From contig CANRJK010000004.1 of the NCBI GenBank assembly GCA_947630955.1, positions 1 to 33,968 of the forward strand: DNA of 33,968 bases, given 5' to 3'. This DNA is from an uncultured Bacilli bacterium. GTDB taxonomy: Bacteria; Bacillota_I; Bacilli_A; RF39; UBA660. The position numbers and the translations under genes were made by a program. The number at the start of each line of letters is the position of its first letter. The first letter of the stretch is position 1. Positions 1 through 7,455 of the stretch are shown here, piece by piece. Under the pieces are notes generated by a model. It did no database searches. It worked only from the letters and a program-made list of their open reading frames with translations, and was not told where the DNA came from.

Positions 1-1733
1 TAGATGATATTTTAGCAAATAAGACTGCTGCTGGTGAAGTTGTTGAGCGTTGTTCATCAGTTGTTAAAGAATTAGTTGAAAATAGTATTGACGCCAAGGC
101 TTCGGATATAAAGATAGAGCTTATAGAATCAGGCGTTAAAGAAATTAAAGTTACCGATAATGGTAATGGTATGGATAGTGAAGATGCTGTTAATTGTTTT
201 TCACGTCATGCTACTAGTAAGATTCATGATGAAGATGATTTATATCATATTTCTACTTTAGGGTTCCGTGGTGAAGCTCTAGCAAGTATTGCTAGTGTCT
301 CAAAAGTTGAACTTACAACATCTTTAGGAAGTGTTGGTACTAAAGTTTTAATACATGGTGGAAAAATTATTAGTACTGAAAAAAGTGATGCTAGAAAAGG
401 TACTATTATTAAGGTAAATGATCTTTTTTATAATACGCCAGCCCGTTTAAAGCATTTAAAAAGTTTATATACTGAATTAGCAAATGTAACAGATTATATA
501 AATAAATTAGCTTTATCACATCCTGAAATACGTTTTACGTTAGCTAATGATGGTAAAGTTATATTTAAAACGGATGGTTCTAATAATCTATTAAAAGTTA
601 TAAATGCCATATATGGCTTAAGTGTGACAAAGAAAATGATTGCTATTGAAGGAGAAAACGATGACTATCAAATCTCAGGTTACATTTCTTTACCTGAAAT
701 TCATCGCTCTAACCGTAATGGTATTGTAACACTTGTTAATGGAAGAAATGTTCGTAATACTGAGTTAAACCATTATATTAATGAAGCATATCACTCATAT
801 AAACCAGATAATAGGTATCCTGTTGTAGTTTTAAATATTTCCGTTGACACAGGGCTAGTTGATGTTAATATTCATCCTACAAAAATGGATATTAAGTTTG
901 GAAAACAGGAAAATTTGAATAATTTAGTATTTGAAACTATTAGGAATAATTTAAAGAAGAAAACACTGATTCCCCATATTGAAGAGGTTAGCCTACCAAA
1001 GCCTAAAATCACACTACCAACTTTAAATTTTGATGATCCAAAAGAAGAAGTGAGCGAAGTTTTAACTATTAATGATGATTTAATCGAACCACCACTTGTT
1101 AAAGAGGAAGAAGTTACCTATGAAGTTCATGAAGATGTAAAAGAGAAAATGCCAATGATGTATCCTGTGGGATTAGTTCATGGGACTTATATTATTTGTC
1201 AAAATGAAAAAGGTATGTATATTATTGACCAACATGCCGCTAAAGAAAGAATTAATTATGAGTTAGTTAAGGAAAAATTAATGCATAAAAAAAAGGAAAA
1301 TATTTCTATGTTAATTCCTTTAACACTTGAATATACAAATAGTGATTTTATAATCTTAAAAGAAAATTTTGAATTATTAGAAGATATGAATTTTGTAATA
1401 GAAGAATTTGGAGTTAATTCTATTATTGTTAAAGCTCATCCTGTTTGGTTACCAAAAGGAAACGAAAATGAAGCAATAAAAAAAATAATCGATGTCGTTT
1501 TACAAAAAGAGAAGAATTTTGATTTGGTAAGATTTTATGATAATGTTTCAGCTACAGTTGCATGTAAAATGAGTATAAAAGCTAATACTAATATTACTCT
1601 AGATGAAATGAAGCAATTAATAGATGATTTAAGAAATTGTGACAATCCATTTAATTGTCCGCATGGAAGACCTACTACTATCTATTATACTAAAAGTGAT
1701 TTAGAAAAAATGTTTAAAAGAAGTGGTTTTTAA
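1..1733 (+). CDS. mutL: DNA mismatch repair protein MutL, 5' end cut by window edge
   Basis: MutL couples mismatch recognition by MutS to strand incision. The reading frame is open from base 3, so only about the first ten residues lie outside the window. The N-terminal GHKL ATPase region shows the ANKTAAGEVVER box, the E-N-S-I-D-A motif, DNGNGM and GFRGEALASI. The C-terminal region has DQHAAKERINYE, the metal-binding DQHA(X)2E(X)4E endonuclease motif of MutL proteins from bacteria without MutH, followed by ACKMSIKAN and CPHGRP, which complete that site. The linker between the two halves is short and acidic. One oddity is a Cys where the family nearly always has Pro after GEVVER. mutS is expected just upstream but is not visible. 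The gene ends about 60 bases before frr, which has its own promoter. Confidence 0.96.
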   Translation, partial: DDILANKTAAGEVVERCSSVVKELVENSIDAKASDIKIELIESGVKEIKVTDNGNGMDSEDAVNCFSRHATSKIHDEDDLYHISTLGFRGEALASIASVSKVELTTSLGSVGTKVLIHGGKIISTEKSDARKGTIIKVNDLFYNTPARLKHLKSLYTELANVTDYINKLALSHPEIRFTLANDGKVIFKTDGSNNLLKVINAIYGLSVTKKMIAIEGENDDYQISGYISLPEIHRSNRNGIVTLVNGRNVRNTELNHYINEAYHSYKPDNRYPVVVLNISVDTGLVDVNIHPTKMDIKFGKQENLNNLVFETIRNNLKKKTLIPHIEEVSLPKPKITLPTLNFDDPKEEVSEVLTINDDLIEPPLVKEEEVTYEVHEDVKEKMPMMYPVGLVHGTYIICQNEKGMYIIDQHAAKERINYELVKEKLMHKKKENISMLIPLTLEYTNSDFIILKENFELLEDMNFVIEEFGVNSIIVKAHPVWLPKGNENEAIKKIIDVVLQKEKNFDLVRFYDNVSATVACKMSIKANTNITLDEMKQLIDDLRNCDNPFNCPHGRPTTIYYTKSDLEKMFKRSGF

Positions 1734-1737
1734 ATAT

Positions 1738-1786
1738 ATATTTGGTATAATAGTTATAGGTAATATAATTTGATAAAGAAAGGAAG
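1738..1786 (+). promoter_or_regulatory. Extended -10 promoter and ribosome binding site of frr
   Basis: A consensus TATAAT at 1746-1751 is preceded by TGG, making an extended -10 element. No good -35 box is seen 17 bases upstream, which fits an extended -10 promoter. AAAGGAAG at 1779-1786 lies eight bases before the frr ATG. The same TTTGGTATAAT string recurs before the permease gene at 3296. Confidence 0.6.
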
Positions 1787-1794
1787 ATTTTATA

Positions 1795-2337
1795 ATGGAT
1801 GAAATTTTAATGGATGCAGAAATACAAATGCAATCAGCAATTGAAAATATGGAAAAAAGATTTGTTAATATTCGAGCAGGACGTGCTAATCCAGCAATGC
1901 TTGATGGAGTAATGGTTAGTTATTATGGTAGTGATACGCCATTAAAACAGCTAGCAACTATTTCTATACCAGAAGCTCGTCAATTATCTATTAAACCTTT
2001 TGATCGTAGTTCTATTGGTGCAATAGAAAAAGCTATTTTAGCAGCTAATATCGGGATAACTCCAAATAATAATGGTGATGTAATTATTTTAAATATTCCA
2101 GCTTTAACCGAAGATACTAGACGTGAATATGTAAAACAAGCTAAAGGTTATGCTGAGGATTGTAAAATTGTTTTAAGAAATATTCGTCAAGATACAAACA
2201 AAGATATTAATAAATTAGAATTACCTGAAGATAATCTTAAACAAGGAGAAGAAGAAGTCCAAAAATTAATTAATAAGTATAATAAAATAGTTGATGAAAA
2301 ATTTAAAAAGAAAGAAGAAGAATTAATGACAGTTTAA
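1795..2337 (+). CDS. frr: Ribosome recycling factor
   Basis: RRF splits post-termination 70S ribosomes together with EF-G. The protein is 180 residues against a usual length of about 185. It has the family's features: the N-terminal helix followed by V-N-I-R-A-G-R-A-N-P, the domain II stretch from YYGS through IPEARQLSIKPFD and NIGITPNNNGD, the IPALTEDTRREYVK segment, and a long basic C-terminal helix (VLRNIRQDTNKDINKLE). The start is fixed by AAAGGAAG upstream. In many Bacillota frr follows pyrH and precedes uppS; here neither is adjacent. Transcription appears to end at a hairpin that begins inside the last codons. Confidence 0.97.
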   Translation: MDEILMDAEIQMQSAIENMEKRFVNIRAGRANPAMLDGVMVSYYGSDTPLKQLATISIPEARQLSIKPFDRSSIGAIEKAILAANIGITPNNNGDVIILNIPALTEDTRREYVKQAKGYAEDCKIVLRNIRQDTNKDINKLELPEDNLKQGEEEVQKLINKYNKIVDEKFKKKEEELMTV

Positions 2338-2356
2338 TTCTTCTTTTGCTTTTTTT
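2315..2356 (+). terminator. Rho-independent terminator of frr
   Basis: A perfect 12-bp stem (2315-2326 with 2334-2345) has a 7-base loop and is followed by TTGCTTTTTTT. The 5' arm lies inside the frr coding sequence and the 3' arm just past the stop codon. Confidence 0.75.
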
Positions 2357-2365
2357 CTAAATAAA

Positions 2366-2392
2366 TGGTAGAATATGGGCATTTGAGGTGAG
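2366..2392 (+). promoter_or_regulatory. Extended -10 promoter and RBS for gene at 2398
   Basis: TGG-TAGAAT (2366-2374) is an extended -10 element. GAGGTGAG at 2385-2392 lies five bases before the ATG at 2398. No convincing -35 is seen. The leader is very short, so the two unknown genes downstream probably form their own small operon behind the frr terminator. Confidence 0.5.
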
Positions 2393-2397
2393 ATGAT

Positions 2398-2934
2398 ATG
2401 ATTGATTTATCAAGTTTTGAATTATTAAAAAATGATGTTTTTTATCGTAGTTATCCTATTTTAGAATATTTAAGAAGACCTAATTTAGATGATTTAGATT
2501 ATCAAGCTATTATGGCTACGATTATGGATGCGCTTGTTTCTAAAAAATTAATTGATCCCCAAACACAATTTCTTGACATGAAAAATTTATGTATAACTAA
2601 TGTTAAAGATGATGCCACTTATAGTTATCAAAAAACACCATTTGTTATGGGCATACCATTATGGATTAAAGAGGAATCTCGTAAATATTGTCCAGCAATA
2701 ACTGGCTTTACTCCTATTTCTTTTTTCATTAGTAAAACACCATCAATTGTTCATTTTTGTGTTTATGATGTTAATACAGCTCTTAGCATCGTTTTTGATG
2801 AATTTACATTCTTACTTTGTGATTATGATTCACCAACACGAATTGGTCAAAGGGCCAAAGATCGTCCTTTTTTAGAAGCTAAAATTGAAGGTGTTCCTTA
2901 CTTATTTGATTTATTAACTAAAAGGGGTATTTAA
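2398..2934 (+). CDS. Conserved-looking hypothetical protein, 178 aa
   Basis: I do not recognise this family. It is a soluble-looking protein with no signal peptide or membrane helix, and a mixed alpha/beta composition. Recognisable stretches are PILEYLRRPNLDDLDY near residue 20, a central aromatic and proline-rich part (FVMGIPLWIKEESRKYCP, around residue 85) and a C-terminal FLLCDYDSPTRIGQRA. Its promoter and strong RBS, and the one-base gap to the next gene, say it is expressed and co-translated with that gene. A role cannot be assigned from context, because the neighbours (frr, an AI-2E permease) are unrelated housekeeping genes. Confidence 0.7.
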   Translation: MIDLSSFELLKNDVFYRSYPILEYLRRPNLDDLDYQAIMATIMDALVSKKLIDPQTQFLDMKNLCITNVKDDATYSYQKTPFVMGIPLWIKEESRKYCPAITGFTPISFFISKTPSIVHFCVYDVNTALSIVFDEFTFLLCDYDSPTRIGQRAKDRPFLEAKIEGVPYLFDLLTKRGI

Positions 2935-2935
2935 A

Positions 2936-3238
2936 ATGGATGAATTTATAAAAAGATATAATTTAATAATAAAAAATAGTATTAGTAATAAAGATTTTGG
3001 ACATAAAGAGAAAAAACAATATGAAAAAGATAAAGAAAATCATCCAGAAAAATTTAGTTTATTTCTTTTAGCTACTTTACCTATTCTTAAGACACTAAAA
3101 GATTCTAAAGAAGAATACATATATGAATTAAAACAAAGCTATATTATGTATCCTGAAGCTTTTGACGATGCCCTAAAAATGGGTTCTGAGTTTGAAAAAA
3201 ATCTCGATAATAAAATGTTTTATATGAGGAAAAGATAA
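2936..3238 (+). CDS. Small hypothetical protein, 100 aa
   Basis: This is a short, charged, largely helical protein rich in Lys and Glu, without a signal peptide or clear membrane segment. A moderately hydrophobic run (FSLFLLATLPILKTL, about residues 40-55) could be the core of a helical bundle. It starts one base after the stop of the preceding gene, with AAGGGG about ten bases upstream inside that gene, so the two are probably translationally coupled. I do not recognise the family. No strong terminator follows; the next gene has its own promoter. Confidence 0.6.
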   Translation: MDEFIKRYNLIIKNSISNKDFGHKEKKQYEKDKENHPEKFSLFLLATLPILKTLKDSKEEYIYELKQSYIMYPEAFDDALKMGSEFEKNLDNKMFYMRKR

Positions 3239-3249
3239 ATTTCTTTTTA

Positions 3250-3278
3250 TTGTATATAAAGCTTATATTTGGTATAAT
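3250..3278 (+). promoter_or_regulatory. Promoter of the AI-2E-family permease gene
   Basis: TTGTAT (3250-3255) and TATAAT (3273-3278) are 17 bases apart, and TGG before the -10 makes it an extended element. The start lies about ten bases past the expected transcription start, so the leader is very short. Confidence 0.6.
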
Positions 3279-3295
3279 TATAATGGTGATGAACA

Positions 3296-4450
3296 TTGGA
3301 AGAGAAAGAAATCAAAAAGAAGATTAATTATAAAAAATTAAATGATATTTTAAAATTATCACATAAAGTTTTGAAGGTATTTTATGTTTTAATTTTTATT
3401 GTTTGTGTTTATGTTGTTCTTAAAATTTGCCAAGAATTAAAAGTTTTAAATTTTATTTTAGATATATTACGTATTTTAATTCCACTATTTATTGGCATAA
3501 TAATTGCTTGGTTATTTAACCCATTTGTTTCTTTTTTAGAAAAGAAAGGAATAAAACGGGTATTTGGAGTAATTATCGTTTATATTTTATTAATTGGTAT
3601 AATTGCTTTACTAGTTGGATCTATTTTACCGCTTTTATATGATCAAATTATTAGTTTTGCTCACACTATACCAAATTTAGTAGCGTCCTTAGAAGATTTA
3701 TTAAATAGTTTTATTAATAAATTTAATCATATCGATGTTATTGATATTGAAGCCGTTAAAAGTAATATTATTGGGCAATTAGATAAGATTGGTAAAAACA
3801 TATCTTCTTCTTTACCAGCCTATACAATTAATGGTATTAAAACTTTATTTTCTGGTCTTTCTAGTTTTATAATTGGTTTAGTAATTGGGTTCTTCTTATT
3901 ACTTCGCTCAAATGGTGTTGGTGATACTTTAATAGGCTTTGCTCCTAAAAAATGGCGTCAAGATGCCTATAAATTAGCTGAAACTATTAATGTTTCATTA
4001 CGTAATTATGTTTTAGGTGTTATTATTGATGCTTGTGTTATTTTCTTTATTTGTACTTTAGCCTTTAGCTTAATTGGCTTAAAAGCTCCTTTACTTTTTG
4101 CCGCTTTTTGCGCTATTACAAATGTTATACCTTATGTTGGACCTTATATTGGCGCCGTACCAGCTTTAATTGTTGGTTTTTCGGTAAGTCCTACTGTTGG
4201 TATTTTAACCCTAGCTGCTATTGTTATTATTCAATTTATTGAAGGAAACTTTTTACAAGAATATATTATGAGTAAAACAACTAAATTGCATCCTGTTACA
4301 ATCATTACTGGTTTATTAATTTTTGGTTATTATTGGGGAATATTAGGTATGGTTGTATCAACACCAATTATTTCAATTATTAAACAATTATGGCTATTTT
4401 TTGATGATAAATATGACTTCTTTAACTTAAGAGGTGAGGTAAGTGAATAA
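3296..4450 (+). CDS. AI-2E family transporter (PF01594-type permease)
   Basis: This is a polytopic membrane protein of 384 residues, the normal size for the AI-2E/TqsA/YdiK-type permease family. It shows paired N-terminal membrane helices after a basic cytoplasmic start, a central soluble stretch (about residues 115-175), then further helices. The conserved C-terminal signature is clear: FAAFCAITNVIPYVGPYIGAV, then QFIEGNFLQEYIMSK and LHPVTIITGLLIFGYYWGILGM. Members export small molecules or exchange ions (some are Na+/H+ antiporters); the substrate here cannot be told. Translation appears to start at TTG 3296, since the ATG codons just upstream are out of frame; GGTGAT precedes it. The 3' end overlaps cmk by eight bases, indicating co-translation. 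Confidence 0.88.
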   Translation: MEEKEIKKKINYKKLNDILKLSHKVLKVFYVLIFIVCVYVVLKICQELKVLNFILDILRILIPLFIGIIIAWLFNPFVSFLEKKGIKRVFGVIIVYILLIGIIALLVGSILPLLYDQIISFAHTIPNLVASLEDLLNSFINKFNHIDVIDIEAVKSNIIGQLDKIGKNISSSLPAYTINGIKTLFSGLSSFIIGLVIGFFLLLRSNGVGDTLIGFAPKKWRQDAYKLAETINVSLRNYVLGVIIDACVIFFICTLAFSLIGLKAPLLFAAFCAITNVIPYVGPYIGAVPALIVGFSVSPTVGILTLAAIVIIQFIEGNFLQEYIMSKTTKLHPVTIITGLLIFGYYWGILGMVVSTPIISIIKQLWLFFDDKYDFFNLRGEVSE

Positions 4451-5096
4451 AATAGTCGCAATTGATGGCCCAGCCGGTAGTGGTAAAGGAACTATTGCTT
4501 CTGTGATTGCTGATAGGTGTCATTTAGTTAATATTGACACCGGCGCTACTTATCGTTGTTTAGCTTTAGCTACGTTAAAAAACAATATTGAAATAACTAA
4601 TCAAAAAGAAATTATCAAATTATGTTCTAAAATTAAAATCGATATTGATGCTGAAAATAAAGTCTATTTGAATGGTGAAGAAGTAACAGAAGCCATTCGC
4701 AGTGAAGATGTTACGAAAATAGTTTCAAATATTTCTAGTATTCCTGAAGTTCGAAATATAATGGTTGCTTTGCAAAGAAAGATGGCAGAAGGAAAAGATG
4801 TTATCATGGAAGGTCGTGACATAACTACAGTAGTATTTCCTAACGCACAATATAAATTTTATTTAGATGCTGATCTTAATGAGCGTGCGAAAAGAAGATA
4901 TAAACAGAATCAAGAAAAGGGCATTACTATGTCCTTTGAAGATATTTTAGATAATATTAAAAAAAGAGATTATAATGATATGCATAAAAAAGTAGGTGCT
5001 TTAATCAAAGCTGAAGATGCTATTTATATTGACACAACTAATATGACAATTGAACAAGTTGTCTTGAAAATAATAAAAATAATTGAAGGTGATTAA
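4443..5096 (+). CDS. cmk: Cytidylate kinase
   Basis: Cmk phosphorylates CMP and dCMP with ATP. At 217 residues it has the usual bacterial length. It begins with the P-loop GPAGSGKGT and the CMP-site motif NIDTGATYRCLAL, and contains the E-G-R-D-I segment (GRDITTVVFPNA) and the Arg-rich lid (ERAKRRYKQNQEKG), followed by IKKRDYNDM. GRDITTVV has Thr where most enzymes have Gly, a mild change. The start is GTG 4443, overlapping the permease stop, with GAGGT a few bases upstream. The gene is followed after two bases by alaS. In many Bacillota cmk sits beside rpsA; not here. Confidence 0.96.
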   Translation: MNKIVAIDGPAGSGKGTIASVIADRCHLVNIDTGATYRCLALATLKNNIEITNQKEIIKLCSKIKIDIDAENKVYLNGEEVTEAIRSEDVTKIVSNISSIPEVRNIMVALQRKMAEGKDVIMEGRDITTVVFPNAQYKFYLDADLNERAKRRYKQNQEKGITMSFEDILDNIKKRDYNDMHKKVGALIKAEDAIYIDTTNMTIEQVVLKIIKIIEGD

Positions 5097-5098
5097 AA

Positions 5099-6808
5099 TT
5101 GAACTTAAAAGATTTATATATAGATTTTTTTGTAAGTAAAGGTCATAAACAAATTCCAAGTGCTCCTGTCGTTCCTGAAAATGATCCATCAGTATTATTT
5201 AATACAGCTGGTATGCAACCATTAATTCCTTATTTAATGGGACAAGAACACCCATATGGAAAACGTTTATGTGACTATCAAAAATGCATTAGAACTATTG
5301 ATTTAGATGCAGTTGGCGATACAACACATCATACTTTTTTCGAAATGCTTGGTAATTGGAGTTTGGGAGATTATTTCAAAGATGAATCAATAGCTTGGAG
5401 CTATGAGTTCTTGACAGATTGCTTAAAGATTCCTGTAAATCGTTTAGCTTTTACGGTTTTTGCCGGTAATGGTGACATTCCATTTGATGAAGTAAGCTAT
5501 AATAAATGGTTAAGTTTAGGCATAAAAAAAGAACGTATCGCTAAAACTGTTGATGATAATTTTTGGATTGCTGGCGATATCGGACCATGTGGGGGAGATA
5601 CTGAAATTTTTTATTGGCGTAGTGAAGAAGAAGTTCCTGATAAATTTGACCCTAAAGATGAACGTTGGGTAGAAATTTGGAATAATGTTTTTATGCAATA
5701 TAATAAAGACCAAGATGGTAAAATAACAGAATTACCAAAGAAAAACGTTGATACTGGAATGGGTGTTGAGCGAACAACGGCTATCTTGGAAGGTGTTAAT
5801 GATAATTACTTATCAAGTATTTGGAAAGATGTTATCGATTTAATATGTGAGATATCTAATCTTCCATATGAAGGTAATGAATTAAGTATGCGTATTATAG
5901 CCGATCACTTAAGAACAGCTGTTTTTATCGCAGCTGATCCTGCTGGAATTAAACCTAGTAATACTGATCAAGGTTATATTTTAAGACGTTTAATTAGAAG
6001 GGCTATTCGTCACGCTAAAAGATTAAATATTGATATTAATAGCAACTGGGATGAGTTAATAGCTAAAAAGTTACTAAATAAATATAAAGAATATTATAAA
6101 GAATTAGAATATAATTATGATTTAGTTTTAGATGTCTTAAAAAATGAGAAAATAAAATTTAACCGAACATTAGAAAAAGGATTAAAAGTTTTTGAAAAAA
6201 CAGTAAAAAATAATGCTAATATTGATGCTGATGCCGCTTTTCATTTATATGATACTTATGGATTTCCAATTGAACTGACAGTTGAACTTGCAACTGAACG
6301 TGGTCTTAAAGTTGATACCAAAGGGTTCGAACAAAAATTTAAAGAACATCAAGCTTTATCACGAACAGCTTCAGCTGGTAAATTTAAAGGTGGTTTGGCT
6401 GGTAATGGTGAAATAGAAACTAAATATCATACCGCTACTCATTTACTTAATGCCGCTTTAAAATTAGTCGTAGGTCCTGATGTTCATCAAAAAGGCTCAA
6501 ATATTACATCTGAGCGTATGCGTTTTGATTTTAGTTGTGATCATAAATTAACTGACGAAGAAAAACAAAAAACAGAACAATTAGTTAATCAATGGATTAC
6601 AGATGGATTAGACGTCACAGTTAAACAAATGCCAAAGGAAGAAGCTATTAAATCAGGGGCTGAATGTATGTTTATTGAAAAATATCCTGATATTGTAACT
6701 GTTTATAGTATTGGTGATATTTCTAAAGAATTATTAGGTGTATTTAAAATAAAAAAAGAAGAAGCTAGTAGTGCTGGGGTTCGCCGCATCAAAGCTATCT
6801 TAAAGTGA
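5099..6808 (+). CDS. alaS: Short alanyl-tRNA synthetase lacking most of the editing domain
   Basis: AlaRS charges tRNA-Ala. The protein is 569 residues, whereas typical bacterial enzymes have about 870-880. The catalytic and tRNA-acceptor-recognition parts look complete: FNTAGMQPL (about 34), DTTHHTFFEMLGNWSLGDYF (74-93), GPCGGDTEIFYW (162-173), NVDTGMGVER (216-225) and HLRTAVFIAADPAGIKPSN. After DTYGFPIELT (385-394) the roughly 110-residue beta-barrel of the editing module is absent, and the chain runs almost directly to HTATH (444-448). Near the end, SIGDISKEL is followed at once by LGVFK, so the loop that normally carries the CGGTH zinc and catalytic motif is missing. The chain stops after AGVRRIKA, without the coiled coil and C-Ala domain. 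Start is TTG 5099 after GGTG. Reduced AlaRS forms are known in databases; loss of proofreading is inference. Confidence 0.93.
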   Translation: MNLKDLYIDFFVSKGHKQIPSAPVVPENDPSVLFNTAGMQPLIPYLMGQEHPYGKRLCDYQKCIRTIDLDAVGDTTHHTFFEMLGNWSLGDYFKDESIAWSYEFLTDCLKIPVNRLAFTVFAGNGDIPFDEVSYNKWLSLGIKKERIAKTVDDNFWIAGDIGPCGGDTEIFYWRSEEEVPDKFDPKDERWVEIWNNVFMQYNKDQDGKITELPKKNVDTGMGVERTTAILEGVNDNYLSSIWKDVIDLICEISNLPYEGNELSMRIIADHLRTAVFIAADPAGIKPSNTDQGYILRRLIRRAIRHAKRLNIDINSNWDELIAKKLLNKYKEYYKELEYNYDLVLDVLKNEKIKFNRTLEKGLKVFEKTVKNNANIDADAAFHLYDTYGFPIELTVELATERGLKVDTKGFEQKFKEHQALSRTASAGKFKGGLAGNGEIETKYHTATHLLNAALKLVVGPDVHQKGSNITSERMRFDFSCDHKLTDEEKQKTEQLVNQWITDGLDVTVKQMPKEEAIKSGAECMFIEKYPDIVTVYSIGDISKELLGVFKIKKEEASSAGVRRIKAILK

Positions 6809-6819
6809 TAGGAAAAATT

Positions 6820-7437
6820 ATGAATTATCAATTAAAAATGGAGTCTATTATCGAAAACCTCGGTTCTGAAAGGCCAACTTTATTGTTGCATGCTTGTTGT
6901 GCACCATGCAGTTCTTATGTCCTAGAGTACTTAACTAAATTTTTTAAAATAACTATTTTTTACTATAATCCTAATATCTATCCTGAAAAAGAATATAATA
7001 GAAGATTAAATGAATTAAAAACTTTTTTAAAAAAGCAATCATATGATACTAATATCACATTAATAGAAGAAAAGTACAATAAAGATGATTATGATAAAGC
7101 TATTTTAGGTTTAGAAACACTAGGAGAGAAAAGCAAAAGATGCTATGCTTGTTATAAATTTCGTTTAGAAAAAGCTGTTATATATGCTAAAGAACATAAT
7201 TTTGACTATTTTACGACTACTTTATCAATTAGTCCATATAAAGTGAGTGATTGGATTAATGAAATAGGAAGCGAATTCGAGAAAAAATATATGGTTAATT
7301 ATTTATATGCTGATTTTAAGAAAAAAAATGGTTATAAAAGATCTTTAGAGTTATCTTCAAAATTTAATTTATATCGTCAAGATTATTGTGGTTGTAAATA
7401 TTCAATGGAAGCTAAAAAAAGAGTAGGTAATGAATAG
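6820..7437 (+). CDS. queH: Epoxyqueuosine reductase QueH
   Basis: QueH is the metal-dependent enzyme (former DUF208) that reduces epoxyqueuosine to queuosine in tRNA anticodons. It replaces the cobalamin enzyme QueG. At 205 residues it shows the family cysteines: HACCAPCSS (Cys26, 27, 30), RCYACYKFRLE (Cys108, 111) and DYCGCKYS (Cys190, 192), with FYYNPNIYPEKEYNRR and TTTLSISPYK between. The ATG at 6820 is preferred because AGGA lies seven bases upstream; a GTG at 6805 overlapping the alaS stop is an alternative in the same frame. No other queuosine-synthesis gene is visible, which fits a salvage-type pathway, but that is inference. Confidence 0.92.
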   Translation: MNYQLKMESIIENLGSERPTLLLHACCAPCSSYVLEYLTKFFKITIFYYNPNIYPEKEYNRRLNELKTFLKKQSYDTNITLIEEKYNKDDYDKAILGLETLGEKSKRCYACYKFRLEKAVIYAKEHNFDYFTTTLSISPYKVSDWINEIGSEFEKKYMVNYLYADFKKKNGYKRSLELSSKFNLYRQDYCGCKYSMEAKKRVGNE

Positions 7438-7455
7438 TTCATTCTTACTCTTTTT
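7420..7455 (+). terminator. Terminator of queH, between convergent queH and rarA
   Basis: AGAGTA (7420-7425) pairs with TACTCT (7446-7451) and AATGAA (7429-7434) with TTCATT (7438-7443), with a small internal loop. TTTTT follows. The hairpin spans the queH stop and the rarA 3' end. Confidence 0.55.

Noticed and set aside
5040-5099. T-box or other tRNA-sensing leader before alaS
   Set aside because: alaS starts two bases after the cmk stop, so there is no room for a leader RNA.
6801-6808. Mycoplasma-type code with UGA as tryptophan
   Set aside because: UGA ends alaS and xerD at the expected protein ends, and Trp residues in conserved motifs are encoded by TGG.
6790-6830. Truncation of alaS by a frameshift near its 3' end
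   Set aside because: The last residues (AGVRRIKAILK) are the normal end of the editing region, and queH begins at once with a full N-terminus. No downstream frame codes for the coiled coil or C-Ala domain.
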